Shown: piece after piece, positions 4,973 through 5,942 of the stretch
Position numbering within the stretch: the first letter of the stretch is position 1
Layout: each line of letters starts with the position of its first letter
Source of the DNA: Planctomycetaceae bacterium
GTDB lineage: Bacteria > Planctomycetota > Planctomycetia > Pirellulales > UBA1268
Length of the DNA: 5,942 nt
NCBI GenBank assembly: GCA_003509235.1
Contig: DONH01000035.1
Span: forward strand, 1 to 5,942
Direction: 5' to 3'
The notes under the pieces: generated by a model
What the model saw: only the letters and a program-made list of their open reading frames with translations
Told to the model about the DNA's origin: nothing
Database searches by the model: none
Made by a program: the position numbers and the translations under genes

Positions 4973-5942
4973 CTAAAGAGTTTCAAGCGTCGGATCTCTG
5001 CCTTCGCTTGCTCGTGTCGACATAGAGCGATAAACATCCAAGTCAACGGAGTATGGCATAAAGCCAACTGCACCATCTGCAGTTGTGTAGCCAAAAACGT
5101 TACCAGTGTGTGCCGAGCTTCCGCCGTAGAAGGCCCGCCTCCATGTGCCTGGAGCAGCAATTTTACCCATTGGCTCAGCGGTATCATTTACAGTGAACCA
5201 AGAGACAACTCGATGCTGATTCCGCCACCACTGCTGTGCGCTGGCATTTTCAACAAGTTGAATGGTATTGCTTAGACCATCGGTAAAATCACCAAATCCA
5301 ACCCACCCTTGATTGACATTTTGTCCTTTCACGACGCCGGTATTAAAGGCACCTTTTCGCCACTTATGCCAGGCTATGTTGTTGTTTGCGTGTCCAACGA
5401 GGGATTGGTTCCAATACGTCAGACCCGTGCAGCCACGATAAGTAATACTTCCTGCGGGAGTTATTCGACTACCTGCTTGGGCTACATAGGAATCACCATT
5501 TACGTCTGTCAGGCCGTCGGTCCATGATGGACAAACAAAAGTGGATACATTCGTTTGATTTGCAAATCCATGTATAGAACCAACGTATGGGGCTTCCCAT
5601 GCGTCGTTAGTTGTTCTGGATCGTAACTCGTTGTACAGGTTTCCTTGTTCTAAGCCCGGAAGTATTTCACAGACCCATGTATAAGCGATATCTGCAGCTC
5701 TGTCTCTGGCTTCATTCGAACTCCCCGATTCTTTCATCGAACCAATTGCTGGAAAGTGGCTGTCACCCTTGCTTTGATGTGTGTCAGACCAGGTATGAAG
5801 CGCCATACCCATTTGTTTCAAATTATTTTGGCAGGAACTGCGCCGTGCAGCCTCACGAGCCTGCTGAACAGCCGGCAGAAGAAGACCCACAAGGACACCA
5901 ATGATCGCAATGACAACAAGCAGCTCAATGAGCGTGAAGCCA
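4973..5942 (-). CDS. DUF1559 pseudopilin-like protein (5' end beyond window)
   Basis: 322 residues are visible, from the right edge to TAG at 4973; only the few residues before the processing site are missing. The first visible residues are the prepilin peptidase motif GFTLIELLVVIAIIG, with the key Glu at +5 after the Gly-Phe cut site, followed by LLLPAVQQAREAARRSSCQN, the classic DUF1559 opening. The GTG codon at 5890 is internal (Val), not a start. Later marks are FVCPSW (135-140), FGDFTDGLSNTIQLVE (216-231) and the C-terminal His-Asp-Gly motif (H278, D289-G290). The usual spacing is H-X9-DG; here it is X10. The family is greatly expanded in Planctomycetota and is thought to be exported by a type II secretion or type IV pilus-like route; individual functions are mostly unknown. 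Confidence 0.95.
   Translation of the reverse strand, partial: GFTLIELLVVIAIIGVLVGLLLPAVQQAREAARRSSCQNNLKQMGMALHTWSDTHQSKGDSHFPAIGSMKESGSSNEARDRAADIAYTWVCEILPGLEQGNLYNELRSRTTNDAWEAPYVGSIHGFANQTNVSTFVCPSWTDGLTDVNGDSYVAQAGSRITPAGSITYRGCTGLTYWNQSLVGHANNNIAWHKWRKGAFNTGVVKGQNVNQGWVGFGDFTDGLSNTIQLVENASAQQWWRNQHRVVSWFTVNDTAEPMGKIAAPGTWRRAFYGGSSAHTGNVFGYTTADGAVGFMPYSVDLDVYRSMSTRASEGRDPTLETL

Noticed and set aside
1..5942. CRISPR array, transposon, tRNA or a defence system
   Set aside because: No spaced identical repeats, transposase motifs, terminal inverted repeats, tRNA cloverleaf signals or defence-type genes were seen.

Overview
The window looks like a chromosomal stretch from a planctomycete. 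The reasons are a DUF1559 pseudopilin-like protein, a sigma factor resembling the Rhodopirellula/Verrucomicrobium ECF group, a FecR protein fused to a LamG-type jelly roll, and an exported sulfatase related to iduronate-2-sulfatase. Together these are hallmarks of Planctomycetota; I cannot assign a genus. Every gene I can support lies on the minus strand, so transcription runs from the right edge towards the left. I see no tRNA, rRNA, CRISPR array or mobile element.

Right part (about 4300-5942). A DUF1559 protein enters from beyond the right edge, with its type IV pilin-like processing motif just inside the window. It ends at a strong intrinsic terminator (about 4909-4946). Next come a promoter with a perfect TTGACA box, a 131-residue lipoprotein, and a second strong terminator (about 4302-4341).

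Middle (about 3326-4301). A 434-base stretch has no convincing gene but carries a degenerate tandem repeat and a 24-codon mini-ORF. It is followed by a second small lipoprotein (3499-3867) whose C-terminal 50-60 residues match those of the first, so the two are diverged paralogs. After it lies a perfect 13-bp hairpin, then three copies of a TATAAAGG box upstream of the sigma factor gene.

Left part (1-3325). A tight three-gene operon: an ECF sigma factor, a membrane FecR-LamG protein overlapping it at GTGA, and a sulfatase starting 18 bases after the FecR stop and running off the left edge. My inference is a regulatory unit in which the FecR-LamG protein holds the sigma factor and the unit controls secreted sulfatase activity. 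The layout suggests this but does not prove it.

The parts I would look at again are the lipoprotein paralog pair, the operon's control region (hairpin, iterated boxes, no good start codon for the sigma factor), and the possibly frameshifted N-terminus of the 3499-3867 lipoprotein. No gene family here is entirely new to me except the lipoprotein pair, which I do not recognise.
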